Below, one piece after another: positions 44,213 to 52,616 of a stretch of DNA of 64,000 nt (the stretch's first letter is position 1; each line of letters starts with the position of its first letter). The notes beneath the pieces were generated by a model, which had not been told where the DNA came from, searched no databases, and saw only the letters and a list, made by a program, of their open reading frames with translations. Both the position numbers and the translations under genes were made by a program. The DNA is taken from positions 496,001 through 560,000 of the forward strand of contig CAVSMH010000012.1 in the NCBI GenBank assembly GCA_963728965.1, written 5' to 3'. This DNA is from DASQZT01 sp963728965 (GTDB lineage: Bacteria > Acidobacteriota > Terriglobia > Bryobacterales > Bryobacteraceae).

Positions 44213-45011
44213 AGAGTTCTCGTTTGGAAAGCCCGCGGCGGCGGGCCACCTGTTTGATGGCTTCCATGCGCGGCGTGCCCTCGCGCAGCAGCGCGGCCAC
44301 GGCTTCTTCGACCGGGGTATCGTCGGGTGGCGGAGCGGCGGCCTTGCCGATGAGGAGCGTGATCTCGCCTTTGACCGAGTCGCGCCCGGAGAGCGCGGCG
44401 CGGATTTCGGTGGCCGTGCCGCGCAGGAACTCCTCGTGGATCTTGGTAAGCTCGCGGGCCACCACCACGGGGCGCGCGCCCATGGTTTGCCCGACCGCTT
44501 CGAGCGTCTCCAGGATGCGGTGCGGGGCTTCGTAGAAGACGAGCGTCGCGGGATCTTCCGCGAGCCGTTCGAGCATCTTCTGACGCTGCCCGGATTTGGG
44601 CGGAAGAAAGCCGCAGAAGTGGAATGAAGTCGCCGGCAGACCGGAAGCGGAGAGCGCGGCGATGGCGGCGGACGGTCCGGGAACCGGATGCACGGGGATG
44701 CCCCCATCGATGGCGGCGCGCACCAGGCGGTACCCGGGATCGGAGATCAGCGGCATGCCGGCGTCGGAGACCAGCGCGATGGCGGCGCCCGCGCCCAGAC
44801 GCGCGCCCAGGTCCCGGGCGCGCTCGGCCTCATTGTGCTCGTGGTAGCTCACCGTGGGTGTGGCGATTCCGTAGTGATCGAGGAGCTTGCGCGTCTGCCG
44901 CGTATCTTCGCAGGCGATGAGGTCCACTTCGCCCAGGATGCGCACCGCGCGGTAGGTGATGTCTTCCAGGTTGCCGATCGGCGTGGCGACAAGGTAGAGG
45001 CGGCCGGACAC
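44187..45011 (-). CDS. rsmI: 16S rRNA (cytidine-1402-2'-O)-methyltransferase
   Basis: SAM-dependent tetrapyrrole-methylase-fold enzyme of 274 residues that 2'-O-methylates C1402 in the decoding centre of 16S rRNA. The N-terminal block LYLVATPIGNLEDITYRAVR, CEDTRQTRKLL, YHEHNE and the glycine-rich VSDAGMPLISDPGYRLV are diagnostic. It starts at GTG 45011 without an obvious ribosome site. The 3' end overlaps the serine hydrolase gene. Assignment is firm. Confidence 0.95.
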   Translation of the reverse strand: MSGRLYLVATPIGNLEDITYRAVRILGEVDLIACEDTRQTRKLLDHYGIATPTVSYHEHNEAERARDLGARLGAGAAIALVSDAGMPLISDPGYRLVRAAIDGGIPVHPVPGPSAAIAALSASGLPATSFHFCGFLPPKSGQRQKMLERLAEDPATLVFYEAPHRILETLEAVGQTMGARPVVVARELTKIHEEFLRGTATEIRAALSGRDSVKGEITLLIGKAAAPPPDDTPVEEAVAALLREGTPRMEAIKQVARRRGLSKRELYDRLLPEK

Positions 45012-45099
45012 AATTTGAGCATCGCATACCTTCTCGCGAGGATCCTTCGGCCGGCCGGGTGGGGAGACGGCCTGGTCTGCGCCGCGGCGCGATTCGCTT

Positions 45100-45105
45100 T
45101 ATAAT
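45100..45105 (+). promoter_or_regulatory. Consensus -10 box placed for a leaderless transcript
   Basis: TATAAT occupies exactly positions -12 to -7 relative to the A of ATG 45112, so transcription should start at the start codon itself. No Shine-Dalgarno sequence fits in the gap. Confidence 0.55.
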
Positions 45106-45111
45106 CCGGCC

Positions 45112-46347
45112 ATGGCACACAGCCGGAGATCTTTCCTGTCGCGGCTCTTGGCTTCGCCGCTGGCGGCAGCTTATGGCGCGGCGGCGCAGTCGGCGGCGCC
45201 GCTCAAAATCACCCGCATCGAAACGGTCTACTGGAAGTCGCGCGACGACGCTCCGTTCTGGCCGCATTGGACGTGGTTGAAGATCGATACCGACGGCGGC
45301 GTGTCCGGCATCGGCGAAACCTATCCGCGCAACGCGGTGGAAGCGGCCATGGTGCACAGCTTGGCTCCCTCGCTAATCGGCCGCGATGCCCGCGATATCG
45401 AACGGATCTGGGCCGACCTGTACCGCGCCTTCGACTACCAGGTGACCGGCGGGACCGAAATGCGCGTGCTGAGCGCCATCGACCTGGCGCTGTGGGACCT
45501 GCTGGGCAATGCGCTCCACGCCCCCGTGTACCGGTTGATCGGCGGCAAGGCAAACCCGCGCGTGCGGCTGTACAACACCTGCTTCCCGTACAAATACGAC
45601 TTCAACCGCGAGCCGGAAAAGATCATGCGGGAGCTGATCGACACGCGCGGCATCCACGCCATCAAAATCTGGCCGTTCGACGGCGCGGCCCATCGCAACC
45701 GCAACGAGTTCCTCACCCAGCGGGACCTGGACGAGGCCCTGGAACCGGTGAAGAAACTGCGCGACGCGTTCGGGTTCGATATCGAAATCGCCATCGAGTT
45801 TCACTCCAACTGGAATCTCACCTCGGCCATCCGTATCGCCAGGGCGCTCGAGCCGTACCGGCCGATGTGGCTGGAGGACATGCTGCTGCCCGGCAATTTC
45901 GGCCAGTACCGCGAGTTGGCCACGGCCACCTCCCTGCCGTTGATCGCGGGCGAACGCATGGCCGGGAAGATGCAATTCGAGCAGATCCTGGAGTCGCGCG
46001 CATTGAAGTACGTGATGTTCGATGTGACGTGGTGCGGCGGGCTGACCGAAGCGCGCAAGATCGCCGCCATGGCCGATGCCGCGGAGTTGCCGGTGGCGCC
46101 GCACACGGCCGGAGGGCCGCTGCTGTTCTATGCCTCGACCCACCTGACCACGGCCTGCCCCAATGTCTGGATCCAGGAGAGCTGCCAGCGATTCTACGAG
46201 CGGGATTGGCCGGCCATGCTGGAGGATCCCCTCGCCCCACGCGAAGGGTCCATCGCAGCGCCGGAGCAGAGCGGCTTTGGCATGCGGATCAAGCCCGAGG
46301 CGTGGAACCATCCGGCGGCGGTGCGGGCGGTGAGCGGAAAGCCGTAG
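45112..46347 (+). CDS. Tat-exported enolase-superfamily (mandelate racemase/dehydratase) protein
   Basis: 411 residues with a Tat signal (SRRSFLSRLLASPLAAA) and a complete enolase-superfamily fold: a capping domain (about 30-150) and a TIM barrel (150-390). Magnesium ligands fit Glu229 in IAIEFHSNW, Glu255 in WLEDML and Glu281 in IAGERM. His331 in VAPHTAGG is the likely C-terminal base. The arrangement resembles sugar-acid dehydratases of the mandelate racemase subgroup. Export of such an enzyme is uncommon in bacteria generally but recurrent in acidobacteria. The substrate is unknown. Confidence 0.88.
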   Translation: MAHSRRSFLSRLLASPLAAAYGAAAQSAAPLKITRIETVYWKSRDDAPFWPHWTWLKIDTDGGVSGIGETYPRNAVEAAMVHSLAPSLIGRDARDIERIWADLYRAFDYQVTGGTEMRVLSAIDLALWDLLGNALHAPVYRLIGGKANPRVRLYNTCFPYKYDFNREPEKIMRELIDTRGIHAIKIWPFDGAAHRNRNEFLTQRDLDEALEPVKKLRDAFGFDIEIAIEFHSNWNLTSAIRIARALEPYRPMWLEDMLLPGNFGQYRELATATSLPLIAGERMAGKMQFEQILESRALKYVMFDVTWCGGLTEARKIAAMADAAELPVAPHTAGGPLLFYASTHLTTACPNVWIQESCQRFYERDWPAMLEDPLAPREGSIAAPEQSGFGMRIKPEAWNHPAAVRAVSGKP

Positions 46348-46406
46348 CCCACCGCCACCTTCCCACCGTTTCCGCGCGGTAGCCGGAGCAGGGCCGCCGC
46401 GAGCGC

Positions 46407-46607
46407 TCAGGCCGCTTGGGGAGCCACCGGATCGGCGGTGGGCGCCGCTACAGGCTGGGGCAGCGCGGGCCGGGCCTTACAGGCAGGGCAGCACGAGGCA
46501 CAATACCAGCCGTGGAGATCTTCCGGCATGTGTAGCCGCTCGGGCCATTTACCGCAGATGTCGCAACAGCCCCGAAGCCGCTCCGAGATGTGACATGGGG
46601 AGGTCAT
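46407..46607 (-). CDS. Small Cys-rich zinc-ribbon-like protein
   Basis: 66 residues from ATG 46607. Two Cys groups, CCDICGKW and WYCASCCPACK, are separated by a conserved-looking LHMPEDLHGWYC segment, which is the arrangement of a treble-clef or ribbon zinc site. The C-terminus is a Pro/Ala tail. No ribosome site precedes the start. It looks like a real small protein because the Cys pairs are well spaced, but its role is unknown. Confidence 0.6.
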   Translation of the reverse strand: MTSPCHISERLRGCCDICGKWPERLHMPEDLHGWYCASCCPACKARPALPQPVAAPTADPVAPQAA

Positions 46608-46694
46608 AGCGGGGTTTATTAAGCAGGTACGGTTCCAGTTCCGGCGGGTAGCCGCGCCGCAGTGGTCAGCAACCGTACCATTGCGGCTGCCGGG
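46608..46694. repeat. Inverted repeat in the gap before thrB
   Basis: GGTACGGTT at 46626-46634 and AACCGTACC at 46671-46679 form a perfect 9-base inverted repeat with a 36-base loop. It lies downstream of thrB and upstream of the Cys-rich gene, both minus strand. It may be a terminator stem for thrB, though no T-run follows. Confidence 0.4.
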
Positions 46695-47597
46695 CTACGC
46701 TTCGGTTAACTCGAAGCCATGATCGGCGATATTGGCCAGCAGGGTTTCCGACCCGTGTCCATGGAGCTGGAAGATCTGCCGCACGAGATCGCAAACGCCT
46801 TCGTACCCCTGCTCAAAGAACGTCAGGATGGACGGCCCGGCGCCGCTCAGCACGCAGCCCAGCAATCCCGGCGCGCGCAGTTTCAAAATGCCATCGAGGC
46901 CCGGCACGAGCGGAATGCGGTATGGCTGGTGGAAGCGGTCTTCGAGCGCTGTCGGAAACGCCCAGGTGGAACCGGTGGCCAGCGCGGCAATCAGCAGGGA
47001 CGCGCGTTGTACGTTGAACACCGCGTCCTGGCGGCTGTAGCAGTCGGGCAGCACGGCCCGCGCCTTGGCGGTGGGCAGGTCGAAATCCGGCACCACGATA
47101 CCGATGCCGAAGGTGCGGGGCAGATCGAGCCGCACGGCGCGGGTGACGCCGCCGGAATCGATGGCGCTGGCCACGATCGAGCCCAGCGTGCACGGCGCCA
47201 CGTTGTCGGGATGGCCTTCGAGGCGCGCGGCTTCATCGAGAATCCGCAGAGGCTTCCAGCGCAGGTCCAGGAGCCGGTCGGCAATCACCACACCGGCGGT
47301 GAGCGCGGCCGCGCTCGAACCCAATCCCTTGGCGATCGGGATATCGTTGCAGACCTGCAATTCGACGAGCGGAAGACGCAGGCCGAGGCTGTCGGCGACG
47401 CTCAGCGCGGTCTGCCAGATCAGATTGTCGGGTCCGGTGGGGATCTGTGCGGCATCGCGCCCCTCGGCGGAAATGGTCAGGCTCGCAGCGGCGCGGACGC
47501 GGCACGTCAGATAGATGCCCAGCGCCAGGCCGAGCGAATCGAAGCCCGGCCCCAGGTTCGCGCTGGAGGCCGGCACCCGGACCGTGAACCAGGACAT
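46695..47597 (-). CDS. thrB: Homoserine kinase (GHMP family)
   Basis: Phosphorylates homoserine on the way to threonine. 300 residues from ATG 47597; a longer frame exists upstream, but it would translate the palindrome-rich spacer, so I reject it. The GHMP blocks are present: VPASSANLGPGFDSLG at the start, the ATP loop KGLGSSAAALTAG, and the C-terminal GCVLSGAGPSILTF. The neighbouring upstream genes on the same strand (mnmA, cysteine desulfurase) are unrelated in pathway. Confidence 0.93.
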   Translation of the reverse strand: MSWFTVRVPASSANLGPGFDSLGLALGIYLTCRVRAAASLTISAEGRDAAQIPTGPDNLIWQTALSVADSLGLRLPLVELQVCNDIPIAKGLGSSAAALTAGVVIADRLLDLRWKPLRILDEAARLEGHPDNVAPCTLGSIVASAIDSGGVTRAVRLDLPRTFGIGIVVPDFDLPTAKARAVLPDCYSRQDAVFNVQRASLLIAALATGSTWAFPTALEDRFHQPYRIPLVPGLDGILKLRAPGLLGCVLSGAGPSILTFFEQGYEGVCDLVRQIFQLHGHGSETLLANIADHGFELTEA

Positions 47598-47661
47598 AAA
47601 CAAGAAAGGTAGCACAGGGCTCCGGCTGCGCGCCGGTCGGGGCGGGCGGGGCCGGCCAAAC

Positions 47662-47740
47662 GGGCACAGTGTGCCCATTTGCCGAAATGCAAATATTTGC
47701 AAACAGGCGGCTTATGAAAACCCGACGGGCACAGTGTGCC
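47662..47740. repeat. Two palindromic 15-mers flanking a third palindrome
   Basis: GGGCACAGTGTGCCC at 47662-47676 is a perfect inverted repeat (7-base arms around one G). A second copy of its first 14 bases is at 47727-47740. Between them TGCAAATATTTGCA at 47688-47701 is a perfect 14-base palindrome. The array lies between thrB and the end of mnmA, upstream of thrB. It could be a regulator site or a dispersed intergenic repeat. Confidence 0.65.
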
Positions 47741-47753
47741 GGTTTCGGGAATC

Positions 47754-48860
47754 CTACTCGATCCAGCCGCCGCCGAGGACCAGGTCGCCGTCGTAGAATA
47801 CCGCCCCCTGCCCGGGCGTCACGGCGCGCTGCGGCTCGTCGAACGCCACCTCCACCCGCGAGCGTTCGCCGCCGGTGGAGAGGGTGGCGGCGGCGGGTTC
47901 GTGCTTGTTGCGGATCTTCACCTGGGCGCGGAGGGACGGCGCCGAGCCATCGATTGAAATCCAGTTCACATCCCCGACCGAGAACCGCGCGCGCAGCAGT
48001 TCGTCGTTGCCGCCGACGATGACGCGCTGCGATGCCGATTCGGTGGCAATCACGTACAGCGGCTCGCCGGCGGCGATGCCGAGGCCGCGCCGCTGCCCGA
48101 CGGTGAAATGGTGTACGCCTTCGTGCTGCCCCAGGGTCCGCCCGCTGGTGGTGACGATCTCGCCGCGGGTGCGCGCGGGGGCGACGCCCGTCTCGCGAAG
48201 ATACGCGCTGAGGAATGCGGCGTAATCGCCATTGGGCACAAAGCAGATCTCCTGGCTGTCGGGCTTCACCGCGACGGCGAGATCGAGCGAGCGCGCCAGC
48301 TCGCGCACTTCCGGCTTGGTCAGCTCGCCCAGCGGGAACTGCGTACGCGCCAGTTGCGGCTGGGTCAGCCCGAACAGGAAGTAGGTCTGATCCTTGGCGC
48401 GGTCGGCGCCGCGCAGCAACTGGTAGCGGCCGGAAACGCTGTCGAAGCGGATGCGCGCGTAATGGCCGGTGGCGATCTGATGCGCGCCCACCGCGTCGGC
48501 CATTTCGAGGAAGCGGTCGAACTTGATGAAGTTGTTGCAGAGCGTGCAGGGCACCGGCGTGCGGCCGGCCAGGTACTCGTCCACAAACGGCTTGACCACC
48601 CGCTCCTCGAACTGGCGCTCGAAATTCACCACGTAATACGGGATGCCGATCTGTTCGGCCACGCGGCGGGCATCGTACACGTCGTCGAGCGAGCAGCAGC
48701 GGCCGGTGGCGCCCTCGTTGGACAACTCCGGCAGGCGGCGCTGGTTCCAGAGTTGCATGGTCAGGCCGATCACGGGGTGGCCCTGGCGCACCAGGAGCGC
48801 GGCGACGGTGGAGCTGTCCACGCCGCCGCTCATGGCCACGGCGATGGGTACGTCAGGCAT
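47754..48860 (-). CDS. mnmA: tRNA-specific 2-thiouridylase
   Basis: ATP-dependent enzyme that adds the 2-thio group to wobble uridine 34 of tRNA Glu, Gln and Lys. 368 residues. The PP-loop SGGVDSS (11-17) is intact, the catalytic Cys lies in VPCTLCN, and the second Cys in QEICFVPNGDY. It overlaps the cysteine desulfurase gene by eight bases, so sulfur donor and acceptor enzyme are made together. It is downstream of the desulfurase in the same transcript. Confidence 0.95.
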   Translation of the reverse strand: MPDVPIAVAMSGGVDSSTVAALLVRQGHPVIGLTMQLWNQRRLPELSNEGATGRCCSLDDVYDARRVAEQIGIPYYVVNFERQFEERVVKPFVDEYLAGRTPVPCTLCNNFIKFDRFLEMADAVGAHQIATGHYARIRFDSVSGRYQLLRGADRAKDQTYFLFGLTQPQLARTQFPLGELTKPEVRELARSLDLAVAVKPDSQEICFVPNGDYAAFLSAYLRETGVAPARTRGEIVTTSGRTLGQHEGVHHFTVGQRRGLGIAAGEPLYVIATESASQRVIVGGNDELLRARFSVGDVNWISIDGSAPSLRAQVKIRNKHEPAAATLSTGGERSRVEVAFDEPQRAVTPGQGAVFYDGDLVLGGGWIE

Positions 48861-50010
48861 TCACGGAAATCCGCCGCAGGTGGGCCACCGAAGCGTCCAG
48901 GGCTTCCACCAGCGCGTCCACCTGGGCCGCGGTATTCGACCGTCCCAGCGAAAAGCGCATGCTGGCGCGGGCGCGCTCGGGCGTGAGCCCAATCGCGGTC
49001 AGGACGTGCGAGGGAGTGAGTGCGCCGCTCGAGCAGGCGGCGCCGGTAGAGACTGCGAAGCCCCGCAGGTCGAGCGCGATCACCAGGGCTTCGCCATCGA
49101 GGCCGTCGAAATAAAGGTTGCTGGTGTTGGCGGTGCGGTTCCAGCGCGAGCCGTTGATGCCGGTGCCCGGCAGGCGGTTCAGCACGGCTTCTTCGAGGCG
49201 GTCGCGCAGGTTGCCGAGCCGTTCGGTTTCGGCGGCCAGGCTGTGCGCCGCCAATTCGGCCGCCACTCCGAAAGCCGCAGCGGCCGGCACGTTTTCGGTG
49301 CCCGGCCGACGGTCGCGTTCGTGGTGCCCGCCGAATGCGATGGGGGCCAGGCGGGTCCCCTTGCGCACGTACAGCGCGCCCACCCCCTTGGGCGCGTAGA
49401 GCTTGTGGCCGCTCACGCTGTACAGATCGGCGCCCAGGGAAGCCACATCCACGGGAATCTTGCCGAGGGCCTGTACCCCGTCCACGTGCAGCGGCACGCC
49501 GGCTTCGCGGGTAATGCGGGCGATTTCGGCGATGGGCTGTACCGTGCCCAGTTCGTTGTTGGCGTGCATGATCGAGACCAGCACGGTATCGGGCCGCAGG
49601 GCGCGGCGCACGTCATCGGGGTTCACCACGCCCGCGGCGCCGATGCGCAGGCAGGTGACGGCCACGCCTTCGCGCTCCAGTTGCCGGCAACCGGCCAGCA
49701 CGGCGGGATGCTCGATGGGGCTGGTGATCACGTGGCGCGAGGGACGGCCGGCCGCGGCGCGCGCGGCGCCCAGCACGGCCATGTTGTCGGCTTCGGTGCC
49801 GCCCGAGGTGAAGATCAGCTCCGCCGGGGCGCAGCCCATGAGCGAGGCGATCTGCCGGCGGGCCTGCTCCAGCCGCTGTTTGGCGGTCTGGCCGAAATAA
49901 TGGATGCTGGACGCGTTACCATACACTTGACCGAGACACGACACCGCGGCCTCGAGCACCTCGGGATCGATGGGAGTGGTGGCGTTGTGGTCGAAATAGA
50001 AACGCTGCAC
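48853..50010 (-). CDS. Cysteine desulfurase (NifS/IscS family)
   Basis: PLP enzyme of 385 residues that releases sulfur from cysteine as a persulfide. The PLP lysine is Lys203 in SGHKLYAPKG, and the persulfide Cys is Cys326 in STGAACSSGA. The overlap with mnmA points to tRNA thiolation as its main duty, with Fe-S assembly possible as well. The length and short active-site loop fit the IscS/NifS class I type. The start codon is GTG 50010. A TAGAAT box at 50019-50024 lies just upstream, in the 17-base gap to the divergent DUF62 gene. Confidence 0.93.
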   Translation of the reverse strand: MQRFYFDHNATTPIDPEVLEAAVSCLGQVYGNASSIHYFGQTAKQRLEQARRQIASLMGCAPAELIFTSGGTEADNMAVLGAARAAAGRPSRHVITSPIEHPAVLAGCRQLEREGVAVTCLRIGAAGVVNPDDVRRALRPDTVLVSIMHANNELGTVQPIAEIARITREAGVPLHVDGVQALGKIPVDVASLGADLYSVSGHKLYAPKGVGALYVRKGTRLAPIAFGGHHERDRRPGTENVPAAAAFGVAAELAAHSLAAETERLGNLRDRLEEAVLNRLPGTGINGSRWNRTANTSNLYFDGLDGEALVIALDLRGFAVSTGAACSSGALTPSHVLTAIGLTPERARASMRFSLGRSNTAAQVDALVEALDASVAHLRRISVNA

Positions 50011-50018
50011 TTACCGTT

Positions 50019-50024
50019 ATTCTA
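50019..50024 (-). promoter_or_regulatory. -10 box TAGAAT of the desulfurase-mnmA operon
   Basis: TAGAAT on the minus strand spans -14 to -9 relative to GTG 50010, another near-leaderless arrangement. It lies in the 17-base gap to the divergent DUF62 gene, where the plus strand also offers TATTCT at 50018-50023. Confidence 0.4.
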
Positions 50025-50027
50025 GCA

Positions 50028-50816
50028 ATGCGCAAACCAATCCTTACGCTGACGACGGACTTCGGGGTGGCGGATCACTACGTGGGGGCGATGAAGGGCG
50101 TCATCCTGGACATCTGCCCGCAGGCCGATATCGTAGACATCACCCACGAGGTCACGCCGTTCGAGATTCCGGAGGGCGCCTACCTGATCGCGCAGGCGTA
50201 CCGCTACTTTCCGAAGAAGACGGTGCACGTGGTGGTGGTAGACCCGGGCGTGGGCACGGCGCGCCGGCCCATCCTGATGGAGGCGGCCGGACAGTATTTC
50301 GTGGCGCCGGATAACGGCGTATTGTCGATGATCTACTCGCGGGAGAAACACAAAATCCGCCTGATCGCCAACGACCGCTATTTCCGGAAGCCGGTTAGCC
50401 GCACGTTTCACGGCCGCGACATCTTCGCGCCGGTAGCGGCGCACGTGTGCGCGGGGGTGCCGCCGGCGCGCATGGGGAAGCTCATCGCCGACTACCTGCG
50501 GCCGGCGTTTGAAAAACCGCAGCGCACCGGCAAACGCACCTGGAACGGGCGAATCCTGAAGATCGACCGGTTCGGGAACATCATTACCAACCTGCACGTG
50601 GACGATTTTCCGGACCTGGAGCGGAGAGATTTCGTGATGACCATCGGGCCGCGGGAAATCTCGGTACTGGCGCGCAACTATGCCGAGGCCGGGCAGGGCG
50701 AGTTGTTCGTGATCGTGGGCAGTTCGGGATACCTGGAGGTGTCGGTGAGCCAGGGTTCGGCGGCCAGGCAGATCGGCTGTGAGACGGGGGCGGCAGCGGA
50801 GTTGAGCGTGTGGTGA
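50028..50816 (+). CDS. SAM hydrolase/SAM-dependent halogenase-fold protein (DUF62)
   Basis: 262-residue member of the DUF62 family related to fluorinase and chlorinase. Most bacterial members use water as the nucleophile and hydrolyse SAM to adenosine and methionine. LTLTTDFGVADHYVGAMKG at the N-terminus and VVVDPGVGTARRPI are family blocks. The Asp-Arg-His water-activating set fits FHGRDIFAPVAAH. The C-terminal beta domain contains IDRFGNIITNL. The halogenase-specific residues cannot be judged without alignment. It is divergent from the cysteine desulfurase gene. Confidence 0.88.
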   Translation: MRKPILTLTTDFGVADHYVGAMKGVILDICPQADIVDITHEVTPFEIPEGAYLIAQAYRYFPKKTVHVVVVDPGVGTARRPILMEAAGQYFVAPDNGVLSMIYSREKHKIRLIANDRYFRKPVSRTFHGRDIFAPVAAHVCAGVPPARMGKLIADYLRPAFEKPQRTGKRTWNGRILKIDRFGNIITNLHVDDFPDLERRDFVMTIGPREISVLARNYAEAGQGELFVIVGSSGYLEVSVSQGSAARQIGCETGAAAELSVW

Positions 50817-50877
50817 GGAATCGTGCGATCGCCTTCGAAGCCGGACGCAACAGGTGCCGGTATTCCGCGCCAGGGGT

Positions 50878-52533
50878 TTAGTCGATCACGCCTGCCAGGC
50901 TTTCCGGTCCGCGGCCCTGCCTCAACCATTTGTACCCGTAGGCCTCCAACCGGAACTGCTGCCGGCCGCCGTCCTGGACGAGACACTCGGTATTGGTCAG
51001 CAGGTCGAACAACCCGTCCACCTTGCGGCCGAGGTCTACCGTAACCTCCAACTCCCGGCCGCTGAAGTTATGGATGGCGTACACGGACGAGCGCTCGCCC
51101 GAGCAGCAGTGTGCGAGCACGGCCGGATCGTTTGCGTCCAGAAACTCGCAAGCTCCGTTGCCGAACTCGGGCGAGCGCAGCCGCAGCCGGGTCATGCGCT
51201 CAATCCAGTTCAAAAACGAATTCGGGTCACGCTGCTCAGCCGCCACGTTCACCTTCTCATAGCCGAACTCGCCGCCGCTCACCACCGGCAGAATCAGGCG
51301 GTCGGGCGGGGCCGGGGAGAACCCGCCGTTTTTGGCGTTGGCCCATTGCATGGGCGTGCGGATGGCGTCGCGCTCGTTCAACGCGAGGTTCTCTCCCATG
51401 CCGATTTCGTCGCCATTGCGCACCACCGGAGTGCCCGGCAGGGTCAGGATCAGGCTGTGCGACAGTTCAAGGCGGGCGCGATTGTTGTCCAGCATGGGCG
51501 CCGTGCGGCGGCGGATGCCGCGCTGGTACAGTTGCATGTTGGGTTCGGGACCGAACTTGTCGAATACCTCCTGGCGCTCCTCCGGGGTCAGCCGTCCCAG
51601 GTCTAATTCGTCGTGCGTCCGCAGAAAATTGGCCCACTGGCAGTAGTTCGGAATCCTGGGCAGCGCGCGATAGGCATCACGGACGGGCTGCGCCTTCTGG
51701 CGCGCCATGGCCAGCCAGAGATGCTGGTTCACGAAGAAATTGAAGATCATGTGCACGCGGTCGCCTTCGCCGAAATACATGGGCACCTGATCGGGCGGCA
51801 AGTTCGCCTCCGCCATGAACACGGCATCGCCACGCGACCACGACAGCACTTGCCTCATCTCGATGAGGTACTCGGGGTGGTCACCGAACGCCTCCACCCC
51901 CGGACCCTTGCTGGTGATGAGGAACGGCAGGGCGTCGACGCGAAAACCGGAGACGCCGAGTTGCAACCAGGTCTTGATGATCTTGGCGATCTCGGCACGC
52001 ACTTCCGGATTGCCCGTATTGAGGTCGGGCTGATGGTCGTAGAAACGGTGGTAATAGTATTCGCCCGCCTCTTCGTCGAACGTCCACGTGGTCTGCTGGA
52101 CGCCGGGAAACACCATGCCCTGCCCGGCATCCTTTGGCTTGTCCTTCGACCAGACATACCAGTTGCGGAATTTCGAGCGCCGGTCCCGGCGAGCCTCCTG
52201 GAACCAGTGATGATCGATGGAGGTGTGGTTGACGACAAGGTCGGCAACGATGCGGATGCCGCGATCCCGCGCCGCTCGCGAGAACTCGACGAAGTCGCCC
52301 AGGGTGCCAAACCGCGGGTCGATGCCGTAGAAGTCGGCGATATCATAGCCGTCATCCCGCCGCGGGGAGGGAAAGAAAGGCTGCAGCCAAAGACAGTTGA
52401 CGTTCAGTCCAGCCAGATAATCCAGCTTGCCGGAGAGGCCGAGGAAATCGCCGATTCCGTCGCCGTTGCCATCGGCGAACGATGCCAGGTCGATCGTGTA
52501 AACGATCGCGTTCTTTTGCCAGAGCCCTTCCAT
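50878..52533 (-). CDS. GH13 alpha-amylase family enzyme, trehalose-synthase-like
   Basis: 551-residue (beta/alpha)8 enzyme. The conserved GH13 regions are IVADLVVNH, GFRVDALPFL (nucleophile Asp), VFMAEANL (acid/base Glu) and LRTHDELDL (transition-state Asp). The N-terminus LASFADGNGDGIGDFLGLSG and overall length match trehalose synthases (maltose to trehalose isomerases), although close alpha-glucosidases exist. No signal peptide, so it is cytoplasmic. It is read on the same strand as ftsZ, 83 bases downstream, beyond a strong hairpin. Confidence 0.85.
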   Translation of the reverse strand: MEGLWQKNAIVYTIDLASFADGNGDGIGDFLGLSGKLDYLAGLNVNCLWLQPFFPSPRRDDGYDIADFYGIDPRFGTLGDFVEFSRAARDRGIRIVADLVVNHTSIDHHWFQEARRDRRSKFRNWYVWSKDKPKDAGQGMVFPGVQQTTWTFDEEAGEYYYHRFYDHQPDLNTGNPEVRAEIAKIIKTWLQLGVSGFRVDALPFLITSKGPGVEAFGDHPEYLIEMRQVLSWSRGDAVFMAEANLPPDQVPMYFGEGDRVHMIFNFFVNQHLWLAMARQKAQPVRDAYRALPRIPNYCQWANFLRTHDELDLGRLTPEERQEVFDKFGPEPNMQLYQRGIRRRTAPMLDNNRARLELSHSLILTLPGTPVVRNGDEIGMGENLALNERDAIRTPMQWANAKNGGFSPAPPDRLILPVVSGGEFGYEKVNVAAEQRDPNSFLNWIERMTRLRLRSPEFGNGACEFLDANDPAVLAHCCSGERSSVYAIHNFSGRELEVTVDLGRKVDGLFDLLTNTECLVQDGGRQQFRLEAYGYKWLRQGRGPESLAGVID

Positions 52534-52550
52534 AAGTCGTCCCAGCCGTC

Positions 52551-52585
52551 ACGGTCGCGCCCGGCGGGTGGCAGGGCGCGACCGT
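52551..52585 (-). terminator. 12-base-pair hairpin at the end of the division gene cluster
   Basis: ACGGTCGCGCCC at 52551-52562 pairs completely with GGGCGCGACCGT at 52574-52585 around an 11-base loop. It lies 31 bases past the ftsZ stop. No T-run follows in the minus direction, so it may be a Rho-assisted or stability hairpin rather than a classical terminator. Confidence 0.6.
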
Positions 52586-52616
52586 AATCGTGAATGGCGC
52601 TGTTGGGCGGCAGATC

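Noticed and set aside
42689..44707. Reading the serine hydrolase as a 672-residue protein
   Set aside because: The first 165 codons lie inside rsmI in another frame and are Pro/Ser/Arg-rich shadow sequence; ATG 44212 gives a proper signal peptide.
46620..46694. A tRNA-like stretch with GGTTCCAGTTCC
   Set aside because: It has no acceptor stem, anticodon arm or CCA end in the right places; only the inverted repeat is real.
46695..47702. The longer form of homoserine kinase beginning at 47702
   Set aside because: The added 35 residues would translate the palindrome array and do not match the family, which begins close to the VPASSANLGPG motif.
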